Source of the DNA: Gammaproteobacteria bacterium
GTDB lineage: Bacteria > Pseudomonadota > Gammaproteobacteria > Burkholderiales > Burkholderiaceae_C
Assembly (NCBI GenBank): GCA_018903185.1
Contig: JAHIQV010000356.1
Coordinates: 1 to 13,097, forward strand
DNA length: 13,097 nt
Reading direction: 5' to 3'
This document shows positions 6,870-13,097 of the stretch, in pieces. The notes beneath the pieces were generated by a model. The model saw only the letters and a program-made list of their open reading frames with translations. It ran no database searches and was not told the origin of the DNA. How positions within the stretch are numbered: the first letter of the stretch is position 1; each line of letters opens with the position of its first letter. A program made the translations under genes and the position numbers.

Positions 6870-8255
6870 ATGGATACCCGTACCGAACACGACAGCATGG
6901 GACCGATCGAGGTGCCCGCGGACCACCTGTGGGGTGCGCAAACCCAGCGTTCCCTGCAGCACTTCGACATTTCTGGCGAGCGGATGCCGCGTGAGCTGAT
7001 CCGTGCGCTGGTCCGGGCCAAGCGGGCCTGTGCCGTGGTGAACCAGAGCCTTGCCGGTCTGGCGCCCGACAAGGCGCGAGCCATTGAGGCCGCGGCCGAA
7101 GAGGTGATCAGTGGGCGGTGGGATGCCGAATTCCCGCTGGTGATCTGGCAGACCGGTTCAGGCACGCAGACCAACATGAACGTCAACGAGGTGCTGGCCA
7201 ACCGCGCCAGCGAGCTGTTGGGCGGCACGCGTGGCGAGGGGCGACTGGTGCACCCGAACGACGACGTCAACCGCAGCCAGTCGTCCAACGACGTGTTTCC
7301 CACCGCCATGCACCTGGCGGCGGTGGACGGACTCACCCACCGATTGCTGCCGGCGCTGATCGCGCTGCGAGACACGCTGACCGCCAAGTCGACCGACTTT
7401 GACGGTATCGTGAAGATCGGCCGCACCCACCTTCAGGACGCCACACCGCTGACGCTGGGGCAGGAGATATCGGGCTGGGCGGCGCAGCTGTCGCATGCAG
7501 AGCACCATGTGCGTGCCGCGCTGCCGCACCTGTGCGAACTCGCGCTCGGCGGTACGGCGGTGGGTACCGGGCTCAACGCGCCAGCGGGCTTCGCCGAGCA
7601 GGTGGCCGCCGAGCTGGCCCGGTACACCGGCCTGCCGCTGGTGAGCGCACCCAACAAATTTGAAGCGCTGGCCAGCTGCGATGCGCTGGTGCACGCCCAT
7701 GGTGCTTTGAAAGGGCTGGCGGCGAGTCTGATGAAAATCGCCAACGATGTGCGCTGGCTCGCCAGTGGTCCACGCAGCGGACTGGGCGAACTGTCCATTC
7801 CCGAAAACGAACCGGGCTCGTCCATCATGCCGGGCAAGGTCAACCCGACGCAGTGCGAGGCGCTCACCATGTTGTGTTGCCAGGTCATGGGCAATGACGT
7901 GGCCATCAACATGGGTGGTTCGTCGGGCAATTTCGAACTCAATGTGTTCCGTCCGATGGTGGCCCACAACTTTCTGCAGAGCGTGCGCCTGCTGGCCGAT
8001 GGCATGGCGAGCTTCCATGAGCACTGCGCGGCCGGCATCGAACCCAACCGCGAGCGCATCGCTGAAATGCTGGAGCAGTCGCTGATGCTGGTGACCGCGC
8101 TGAACCCTCACATCGGCTACGACCGTGCCGCCGAGATTGCGAAAAAAGCGCACCGGGAAGGTATGACCCTCAGAGAGGCTGCACTGGCGTCAGGTCACGT
8201 GAGCGCCGAGCAGTTTGATCGGTGGGTGGTGCCGGGCGACATGACCGGGCGTTGA
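6870..8255 (+). CDS. fumC: Fumarate hydratase, class II
   Basis: An iron-independent, oxygen-stable homotetrameric fumarase of the aspartase/fumarase superfamily that interconverts fumarate and malate. It has 461 residues, against 467 in E. coli FumC. Visible motifs: [14 protein letters not shown] in the substrate site, [10 protein letters not shown] with His187, and the superfamily signature [11 protein letters not shown] with the probable catalytic Ser317. Numbering is one below E. coli (His188, Ser318). The ATG at 6870 follows GGAGG (6859-6863) by 6 nt and opens on [16 protein letters not shown], the usual N-terminus; an in-frame ATG at 6771 would add 33 unconserved residues reading through the promoter region. 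It diverges from the class I fumarase and is closed by a terminator just after the stop. In E. coli, FumC takes over under iron limitation or superoxide stress; a similar backup role here is inference. Confidence 0.97.
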   Translation: MDTRTEHDSMGPIEVPADHLWGAQTQRSLQHFDISGERMPRELIRALVRAKRACAVVNQSLAGLAPDKARAIEAAAEEVISGRWDAEFPLVIWQTGSGTQTNMNVNEVLANRASELLGGTRGEGRLVHPNDDVNRSQSSNDVFPTAMHLAAVDGLTHRLLPALIALRDTLTAKSTDFDGIVKIGRTHLQDATPLTLGQEISGWAAQLSHAEHHVRAALPHLCELALGGTAVGTGLNAPAGFAEQVAAELARYTGLPLVSAPNKFEALASCDALVHAHGALKGLAASLMKIANDVRWLASGPRSGLGELSIPENEPGSSIMPGKVNPTQCEALTMLCCQVMGNDVAINMGGSSGNFELNVFRPMVAHNFLQSVRLLADGMASFHEHCAAGIEPNRERIAEMLEQSLMLVTALNPHIGYDRAAEIAKKAHREGMTLREAALASGHVSAEQFDRWVVPGDMTGR

Positions 8256-8277
8256 TGCTGCCCAGGACGCAGAATGC

Positions 8278-8303
8278 AAAAAAGCGGCCGGGTGGCCGCT
8301 TTT
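8278..8303. terminator. Bidirectional terminator between fumC and the UPF0114 gene
   Basis: A perfect stem AGCGGCC/GGCCGCT (8283-8289 with 8294-8300), loop GGGT, is flanked by an A-run on the left and a T-run on the right. It can therefore terminate both convergent genes. It begins 22 nt after the fumC stop codon and ends 22 nt before the stop codon of the opposite gene. Confidence 0.85.
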
Positions 8304-8325
8304 CATCCTGTGCGAGTCCGGGCGA

Positions 8326-8925
8326 TCAGTGGGTGTTGGTCGCTGGATGCACCATCAGGCGGTCGGTCATGGCGATGGCCATGGCGCTGAGCAGGAACAC
8401 CACATGAATGATGGTCTGCCACATGAGCACCTTTTCATCGTAGTTGGCCGCGTTGATGAAGGTCTTGAGCAGGTGGATGGAGCTGATGCCGATGATGGCG
8501 GTGGCCAGCTTGACCTTCAGCACCGAAGCGTTCACATGGCTCAGCCACTCGGGCTGGTCCGGGTGGCTCTCCAGATTCATGCGGCTCACGAAGGTTTCGT
8601 AGCCACCCACGATCACCATGATCAGCAGGTTCGAGATCATGACCACGTCGATCAGCGCCAGCACCACCAGCATGATGATGGTTTCGTTGAGCGAGGTGAC
8701 ATCGGCCGATTCCTTGTAGCCGATGCTGTGAACCAGCGCGGCCAGCGCATCCTTGCTCCCAAAGGCCGCCTCGATCAGGTGAACCAGCTCCACCCAGAAA
8801 TGGAAAACGTAGATGGCCTGAGCCAGGATCAGGCCAAGATACAGCGGCAACTGCAGCCAGCGGCTGGCAAAAATCAGGTTGGGCAGGGAGCGGATGGCGA
8901 CAGGTGTTTTGACGGGAGCGGTCAT
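8326..8925 (-). CDS. UPF0114 / YqhA-type four-helix membrane protein
   Basis: A 199-residue inner-membrane protein of the UPF0114 (YqhA, TIGR00645) family, function unknown; E. coli YqhA has 164 residues. Four hydrophobic helices are visible at about 27-50, 82-107, 138-154 and 167-187. The conserved stretch LIDVVMISNLLIMVIVGGYETFVS (residues 91-114 region) and the segment with SSIHLLKTFI are typical. The loop between helices 2 and 3 holds HPDQPEWLSHVN, also a family feature. The ATG at 8925 lacks a clear ribosome site. A much longer reading frame upstream runs antisense to acs and is a shadow. A TACAAT on the - strand (8994-8999) could be its -10 box, with no matching -35. It diverges from acs across 186 bp and converges with fumC. 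Confidence 0.9.
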   Translation of the reverse strand: MTAPVKTPVAIRSLPNLIFASRWLQLPLYLGLILAQAIYVFHFWVELVHLIEAAFGSKDALAALVHSIGYKESADVTSLNETIIMLVVLALIDVVMISNLLIMVIVGGYETFVSRMNLESHPDQPEWLSHVNASVLKVKLATAIIGISSIHLLKTFINAANYDEKVLMWQTIIHVVFLLSAMAIAMTDRLMVHPATNTH

Positions 8926-9111
8926 GGAAATGGGTGTTTTTGCCGGAAGCGAACGTACAGAAGAAGGCGTTCGAGCCTCAGGGCTTTGGCGGCATTGTAG
9001 AGTGGCGGCGTGGTGCGCGCTGGGGGCCGTCGCGTCCATGTAAGTGGCTCGTAAGAGCCTTTGCGCACATTCATGTGTTACCTGTTCCCACAACACCTGA
9101 GGAGACTGCCC
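8926..9111. other. Intergenic region between divergent UPF0114 gene and acs
   Basis: 186 bp without a gene. It must hold promoters for both directions. I see TACAAT on the - strand (8994-8999) as a possible -10 box and a clear acs ribosome site GAGGAG at 9099-9104. No convincing palindromic operator, repeat or riboswitch is visible. Confidence 0.4.
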
Positions 9112-11106
9112 ATGTCCGCGCCTTCGTCGTCGATTGAATCCACCCTGGTCGAAAACCGTGTTTTTGAACCCACCGAGGCCACCCGCAAGGCGGCGCGCAT
9201 TTCGGGCATGGACGCCTACAACGCCCTCTGCGCCGAGGCCGAAAATGATTTCGAAGGTTTCTGGGCCAGGCTCGCGCGCGAAACACTGACCTGGAGCAAG
9301 CCCTTCACCAAGACGCTGGACGAGTCGAATGCGCCGTTTTACACGTGGTTCGAAGACGGCGAACTGAACGCCTCTTACAACTGCCTCGACCGCCACATGG
9401 GCACGCCGGTGGAGAACAAGACGGCGATCATTTTCGAAGCCGATGGCGGTGAAGTGACCAAAGTGACCTACAAGGAGTTGCTGGCCAAGGTGTCCCAGTT
9501 TGCCAACGCGCTCAAGGCCAGGGGTGTGAAGAAGGGTGACCGCGTCGTCATCTACATGCCCATGACTATCGAAGGCGTGGTGGCCATGCAGGCCTGTGCC
9601 CGCATCGGCGCGACGCACAGCGTGGTGTTCGGCGGCTTCTCCGCCAAGGCCCTGCAGGAACGGATTCAAAACGCCAGCGCTGTGGCGGTGATCACCGCCA
9701 ACTACCAGCTGCGCGGTGGCAAGGAGCTGCCGCTCAAGTCCATCGTGGACGAAGGCATTGCCATGGGCGGCTGCGAGTGCGTCAAGGACGTGATCGTTTT
9801 CCAGCGCACGCCCACCGCCTGTAACATGGTGGCCGGTCGCGACAGCTTCATGCACGAGGTGATGGCGGCCGAGTCCACCGACTGCCCGGCTGTCATGGTG
9901 GGTGCCGAGCACCCGCTGTTCGTGCTCTACACCTCAGGCTCCACCGGTACGCCCAAGGGCGTGCAGCACAGCACCGGCGGTTACCTGCTGTGGGCCAACC
10001 TGACCATGAACTGGACCTTCGACCTGAAGGACAGCGACATCTTCTGGTGCACGGCCGATATCGGCTGGATCACTGGCCACACCTACGTGGCCTATGGCCC
10101 TCTGGCCGCTGGCGCAACCCAGATCGTGTTCGAAGGTGTGCCCACCTACCCGAACGCCGGCCGTTTCTGGCAGATGATCGAGCGCCACAAGTGCACCATC
10201 TTCTACACCGCCCCGACCGCGATCCGTTCGTTGATCAAGGCGGCCGAGGGTGACGAAAAGGTGCACCCTGCGCGCTCCGACCTGAGCAGCCTGCGCATCC
10301 TGGGTTCGGTGGGTGAGCCCATCAACCCCGAGGCCTGGATGTGGTACTACAAACACATCGGCGGCGAGCGTTGCCCGATCGTGGATACCTTCTGGCAGAC
10401 CGAAACCGGTGGCCACATGATCACGCCGCTGCCGGGTGCCACGCCACTGGTGCCGGGTTCGTGCACGCTGCCGTTGCCTGGCATCACCGCCGCCATCGTC
10501 GACGAAGCCGGCATGGACGTGCCCAATGGTGCGGGTGGCATTCTGGTGGTCAAGCGGCCCTGGCCTTCGATGATCCGCACCATCTGGGGCGACCCCGAGC
10601 GTTTCAAGAAGAGCTACTTCCCCGAGGAACTCAAGGGCTACTACCTTGCCGGTGACGGCGCGGTGCGCAGTCCTGACCGCGGCTATTTCCGCATCACCGG
10701 CCGGATCGATGACGTGCTGAACGTCTCCGGTCACCGCATGGGCACGATGGAAATCGAATCGGCCCTGGTCGGCAAGACCGACCTGGTGGCTGAAGCCGCC
10801 GTGGTGGGCCGCCCGGACGACCTGACCGGCGAAGCCATTGTGGCCTTCGTCGTGCTCAAGCGCTCACGCCCCACCGGCGACGAGGCGAAGGCGATTGCCA
10901 AGGTGTTGCGCGACTGGGTGGGCAAGGAGATCGGCCCGATTGCCAAGCCCAAGGACATCCGCTTCGGTGACAACCTGCCCAAGACCCGCTCGGGCAAGAT
11001 CATGCGCCGCCTGCTGCGCTCGATCGCCAAGGGCGAAGCCATCACCCAGGATACCTCCACGCTGGAGAACCCGGCCATCCTGGATCAGTTGTCGGAAAAC
11101 AACTGA
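9112..11106 (+). CDS. acs: Acetyl-CoA synthetase (AMP-forming)
   Basis: Activates acetate with ATP to acetyl-AMP and then acetyl-CoA in the cytoplasm, the high-affinity route for acetate use. The 664-residue length is normal for Acs. In order: N-terminal ACAS domain ([35 protein letters not shown]); P-loop-like A3 motif [11 protein letters not shown] at 273-283; WQTETGGH (428-435) of the acetate and AMP site; Asp515 in YLAGDG; hinge region [15 protein letters not shown] at 528-542; and the C-terminal catalytic lysine Lys629 in TRSGKIMRR. Lys629 corresponds to Salmonella Lys609, which is inactivated by acetylation and restored by sirtuin; whether that occurs here cannot be seen. The ATG at 9112 follows GAGGAG by 7 nt; an in-frame ATG at 9061 is not conserved. 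The gene stands alone, with a strong terminator behind it. Confidence 0.98.
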   Translation: MSAPSSSIESTLVENRVFEPTEATRKAARISGMDAYNALCAEAENDFEGFWARLARETLTWSKPFTKTLDESNAPFYTWFEDGELNASYNCLDRHMGTPVENKTAIIFEADGGEVTKVTYKELLAKVSQFANALKARGVKKGDRVVIYMPMTIEGVVAMQACARIGATHSVVFGGFSAKALQERIQNASAVAVITANYQLRGGKELPLKSIVDEGIAMGGCECVKDVIVFQRTPTACNMVAGRDSFMHEVMAAESTDCPAVMVGAEHPLFVLYTSGSTGTPKGVQHSTGGYLLWANLTMNWTFDLKDSDIFWCTADIGWITGHTYVAYGPLAAGATQIVFEGVPTYPNAGRFWQMIERHKCTIFYTAPTAIRSLIKAAEGDEKVHPARSDLSSLRILGSVGEPINPEAWMWYYKHIGGERCPIVDTFWQTETGGHMITPLPGATPLVPGSCTLPLPGITAAIVDEAGMDVPNGAGGILVVKRPWPSMIRTIWGDPERFKKSYFPEELKGYYLAGDGAVRSPDRGYFRITGRIDDVLNVSGHRMGTMEIESALVGKTDLVAEAAVVGRPDDLTGEAIVAFVVLKRSRPTGDEAKAIAKVLRDWVGKEIGPIAKPKDIRFGDNLPKTRSGKIMRRLLRSIAKGEAITQDTSTLENPAILDQLSENN

Positions 11107-11112
11107 TCTTAA

Positions 11113-11140
11113 GTTCCTGGTGCCTTTAGTTTCCAGGAAC
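11113..11140 (+). other. Stem-loop in the acs 3' untranslated region
   Basis: A perfect 8-bp inverted repeat GTTCCTGG/CCAGGAAC (11113-11120 with 11133-11140) encloses a 12-nt loop. It begins 6 nt after the acs stop and lies 9 nt before the A-run of the true terminator. No T-run follows. It may slow 3' exonucleases or be a protein-binding palindrome; its role is unknown. Confidence 0.4.
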
Positions 11141-11149
11141 CAAGCAACG

Positions 11150-11180
11150 AAAAAACCCGCTGGAGACCAGCGGGTTTTTT
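11150..11180. terminator. Bidirectional terminator between acs and cytochrome c gene
   Basis: A perfect 8-bp stem CCCGCTGG/CCAGCGGG (11156-11163 with 11167-11174), loop AGA, is preceded by A6 and followed by T6. The symmetry lets it stop both acs (+) and the cytochrome gene (-). Confidence 0.92.
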
Positions 11181-11201
11181 GTTGCGGAAGCGAGAAGCGG
11201 T

Positions 11202-11507
11202 TTACTGCTGGCTCATCACCCATGCTGCCAGCTTCTTGGCGTCGGCAGCGTTTACTTGCGGGTTGGCGGGCATGGGAATCGCACCCCAGACGCCAGAACC
11301 ACCCTTGACGATCTTTTCGGCCAGCATGTCGGCGGCCTTGGCATTGCCGGCGTACTTCTTGGCCACTTCCTTGTAGGCCGGACCAACCAGTTTCTTGTCC
11401 ACCGCATGGCAGGCCATGCAGTTCTTGCTCTTGGCCAAGGCCTCGTCGGCCATGGCGGGAGCGGAGATGGCGGCCACAGCGGCCATAATCAGGAGAGCGC
11501 GTTTCAT
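11202..11507 (-). CDS. Small periplasmic class I cytochrome c (c-551/c-552 type)
   Basis: A 101-residue precursor exported by Sec. The signal peptide has MKR, a hydrophobic core (residues 4-16) and AMA|DE as the likely cleavage site after residue 20, leaving a mature protein of about 81 residues. Heme attaches covalently at C30-M-A-C-H34, with His34 as one axial ligand. Met79 in AIPMPANP is the other, the classic class I arrangement of cytochrome c-551/c-552. It probably shuttles electrons between the bc1 complex and a terminal oxidase or a denitrification enzyme; the partner cannot be told from the window. The ATG at 11507 follows AGGA by about 7 nt. A TAAAAT on the - strand (11550-11555) is a possible -10 box without a good -35. 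It converges with acs and diverges from the Trp-rich gene. Confidence 0.94.
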   Translation of the reverse strand: MKRALLIMAAVAAISAPAMADEALAKSKNCMACHAVDKKLVGPAYKEVAKKYAGNAKAADMLAEKIVKGGSGVWGAIPMPANPQVNAADAKKLAAWVMSQQ

Positions 11508-11629
11508 GGTGTTGTCCTAGTGGGTGAACGTGAAAAACTCACAGGCTGGATTTTACCCAGTGGGACGGCCCGGATACGCTCGCTTACAGTTTCTTGCCGG
11601 GCTTTATCGGACCTTTACTGGAGGGTGTG

Positions 11630-11869
11630 ATGTATTTGCTGATCGCGGGCGTCGGCCTGATGCTACTGAAGTATTTCGAGATTGGATTCGTCGCCGAGCT
11701 GTCCTGGTGGTGGGTGTTGTCGCCCTTTGCCATGGCTATGGCCTGGTGGGCCTGGGCTGACAGCACCGGCTACACCAAGCGCAAGGAAATGGAAAAGATG
11801 GACCAGAAAAAGCAGGACCGCATTGAGCGCCAGCGCCAGGCGCTGGGCATGAAGAGCAAGCGCCGCTGA
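11630..11869 (+). CDS. Small Trp-rich membrane protein (TIGR04438-type)
   Basis: A 79-residue protein resembling the small Trp-rich protein family TIGR04438 of Burkholderiales, function unknown. It has a hydrophobic helix at residues 2-13, then a second membrane-compatible segment (about 24-43). That segment packs six tryptophans into 17 residues: W26-W28 and W39, W40, W42. A highly charged, Lys/Arg/Glu/Gln-rich helical tail of about 30 residues follows (50-79), probably cytoplasmic by the positive-inside rule. The ATG at 11630 follows GGAGG (11620-11624) by 5 nt, an excellent ribosome site, so I prefer it to an in-frame ATG 36 nt upstream. It diverges from the cytochrome c gene across 122 bp and converges with ilvD, with only 22 bp between the stops. 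Confidence 0.87.
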   Translation: MYLLIAGVGLMLLKYFEIGFVAELSWWWVLSPFAMAMAWWAWADSTGYTKRKEMEKMDQKKQDRIERQRQALGMKSKRR

Positions 11870-11891
11870 CCTGCGCCGGGGTCCTCGCAAC

Positions 11892-13097
11892 TCAATAGTT
11901 GTCGAGCACGGCGCCCCGGCTCGCGCTGGCGGCGTTGAACGCAAACTTGGCCTGTACGCCACGCGTGTAGCGGGGCACTGGAGCGGTCCAGTTGGCCCGA
12001 CGGCGGGCAATTTCATCTGCGGCCACGTTGAGCTCCAACTTGAGAGCATGGGCGTCGATGGTGATGCTGTCCCCCTCGTGCACCAGGGCAATCGTGCCGC
12101 CGGCAGCGGCCTCGGGCGCCACGTGGCCCACCACCATGCCCCAGGTGCCGCCCGAGAAGCGGCCATCGGTGATCAGGCCGACGCTCTCTCCCAGCCCGGC
12201 ACCGATCAGCGCACCGGTGGGCGCCAGCATCTCGGGCATGCCCGGCCCGCCCTTGGGGCCGAGGTAGCGCAGCACCATCACATCACCGGCCACGATCTTT
12301 CCGTTCAGGATGGCCTGCAAGGCCGACTGTTCGTCGTCGAACACGCGCGCCGGGCCGGTCATCACGGGGTTCTTCAGCCCGGTGATCTTGGCCACGCAGC
12401 CCTCCGGTGACAGGTTGCCTTTGAGGATGGCCAGGTGACCCTGGGCGTACATGGGACGGTCGATGGGACGGATCACATCCTGGTCGGCGCGTGGCGCGTC
12501 GGGCACCGCCTGCAACATCTCGGCGATGGTCTGGCCGGTGACGGTGAGGCAGTCGCCGTGCAGCAGGCCGGCGTTCAGCAGCATCTTCATCACCTGCGGG
12601 ATGCCGCCGGCGCGGTGCAGGTCGACCGCCAGGTAGTGGCCGCTGGGCTTGAGGTCACAGAGCACTGGTGTTTTCACGCGCACGCGCTCGAAGTCGTCGA
12701 TGTTCCATTCGACGCCGGCAGCGTGTGCGATGGCGAGAAAATGCAGCACGGCGTTGGTGGAGCCGCCTGTGGCCATGATCACCGCGACCGCGTTTTCGAT
12801 GCTCTTGCGGGTGACGATGTCGCGCGGCTTGATGTCTTTCCGGATCGCCTCGATCAGCACCTTGGCTGATTCGCGGGCCGAGTTGGTTTTCTCGTCGTGC
12901 GGATTGGCCATGGTGCTGGAGTAGGGCAGGGAGATGCCCAGCGCCTCGAAGGCGGAGCTCATGGTGTTGGCGGTGTACATGCCACCGCAGGAGCCCGTTC
13001 CCGGGATCGCCCGCATCTCGATCTCGCGCAACTCGGCGTCGCTCATGTTGCCGGCCGCGTTCTGGCCCACCGCTTCAAAAACGCTCACGATGTTCAG
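11892..13097 (-). CDS. ilvD: Dihydroxy-acid dehydratase (5' end outside window)
   Basis: IlvD dehydrates 2,3-dihydroxy-3-methylbutanoate and its isoleucine-pathway homologue to the 2-keto acids, a late step of valine, leucine and isoleucine synthesis. It uses an Fe-S cluster and Mg2+ in the cytoplasm. The frame stays open to the last base, so about 402 codons are present and roughly 160 N-terminal residues of the usual 560 lie outside; the apparent GTG start at 13088 is internal. Visible: [19 protein letters not shown] with a cluster cysteine (codon at 12987-12989), [36 protein letters not shown], and near the C-terminus [19 protein letters not shown], which bears the serine used as base in this family. 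The protein ends ..VLDNY, a typical end. No terminator with a T-run is visible in the 22 bp to the convergent gene. Confidence 0.97.
   Translation of the reverse strand: MNIVSVFEAVGQNAAGNMSDAELREIEMRAIPGTGSCGGMYTANTMSSAFEALGISLPYSSTMANPHDEKTNSARESAKVLIEAIRKDIKPRDIVTRKSIENAVAVIMATGGSTNAVLHFLAIAHAAGVEWNIDDFERVRVKTPVLCDLKPSGHYLAVDLHRAGGIPQVMKMLLNAGLLHGDCLTVTGQTIAEMLQAVPDAPRADQDVIRPIDRPMYAQGHLAILKGNLSPEGCVAKITGLKNPVMTGPARVFDDEQSALQAILNGKIVAGDVMVLRYLGPKGGPGMPEMLAPTGALIGAGLGESVGLITDGRFSGGTWGMVVGHVAPEAAAGGTIALVHEGDSITIDAHALKLELNVAADEIARRRANWTAPVPRYTRGVQAKFAFNAASASRGAVLDNY

Noticed and set aside
5080..6999. 639-codon open frame on the + strand across murI, class I fumarase and the start of fumC
   Set aside because: It is antisense to genes with clear catalytic motifs, is rich in His/Gly/Val as expected of a GC-rich shadow frame, and resembles no known protein.
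8926..9912. Long N-terminal extension of the UPF0114 frame on the - strand
   Set aside because: It runs antisense through the conserved N-terminal half of acs and adds low-complexity sequence; the family N-terminus fits the ATG at 8925.
11888..11901. CAACT/AGTTG hairpin over the ilvD stop codon as a terminator
   Set aside because: Only 5 bp, A/T-containing, no T-run, and it overlaps coding sequence.
13086..13088. GTG at 13088 as the ilvD start
   Set aside because: The frame continues to the window edge with family-like residues (LNI before VSVFEAVGQ), and about 160 N-terminal residues would be missing.

Overview
The window is about 13 kb of dense, GC-rich bacterial chromosome with ordinary housekeeping genes. 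Gene content and family variants point to a betaproteobacterium of the order Burkholderiales, most likely Comamonadaceae (Hydrogenophaga/Acidovorax-like). The pointers are a small Trp-rich protein of a Burkholderiales-type family, a UMF1-type transporter, both classes of fumarase, and lon followed by a Gly/Cys/Gly/Leu tRNA group. The taxonomic placement is inference. I see no transposase, integrase, phage gene, CRISPR array, toxin-antitoxin pair or other accessory island.

Left part (1-2945): the 3' two thirds of lon (ATP-dependent protease, cut by the window edge) is followed by a tRNA cluster: Gly(GCC), Cys(GCA), an identical second Gly(GCC), and Leu(UAA). A good sigma70-type promoter precedes the first tRNA. 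Each Gly copy is followed by its own near-identical intrinsic terminator hairpin. A conserved hypothetical protein with an acidic stretch and a Gly/His-rich tail comes next.

Middle (3030-8255): a UMF1/Atg22-like major facilitator transporter converges on a two-gene leftward unit, class I (Fe-S) fumarase then murI (glutamate racemase). murI very probably starts at a UUG codon overlapping the fumarase stop codon. Class I fumarase diverges from fumC (class II, iron-free fumarase) across a 131-bp gap, so the two fumarase types stand head to head.

Right part (8256-13097): a four-helix UPF0114/YqhA-type membrane protein (leftward) converges with fumC at a bidirectional terminator. It diverges from acs (acetyl-CoA synthetase, rightward). 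acs converges with a small periplasmic cytochrome c at a second bidirectional terminator. The cytochrome gene diverges from a 79-residue Trp-rich membrane protein, which converges with ilvD (dihydroxy-acid dehydratase), cut at its 5' end by the right window edge.

Taken together the genes serve protein quality control, translation, the TCA cycle (two fumarases), acetate activation, respiratory electron transfer, branched-chain amino acid synthesis and peptidoglycan precursor supply. I found no convincing new biological system. The points most worth a second look are the fumarase/murI junction, the head-to-head fumarases, the duplicated tRNA-Gly plus terminator, and the two small or uncharacterised proteins.
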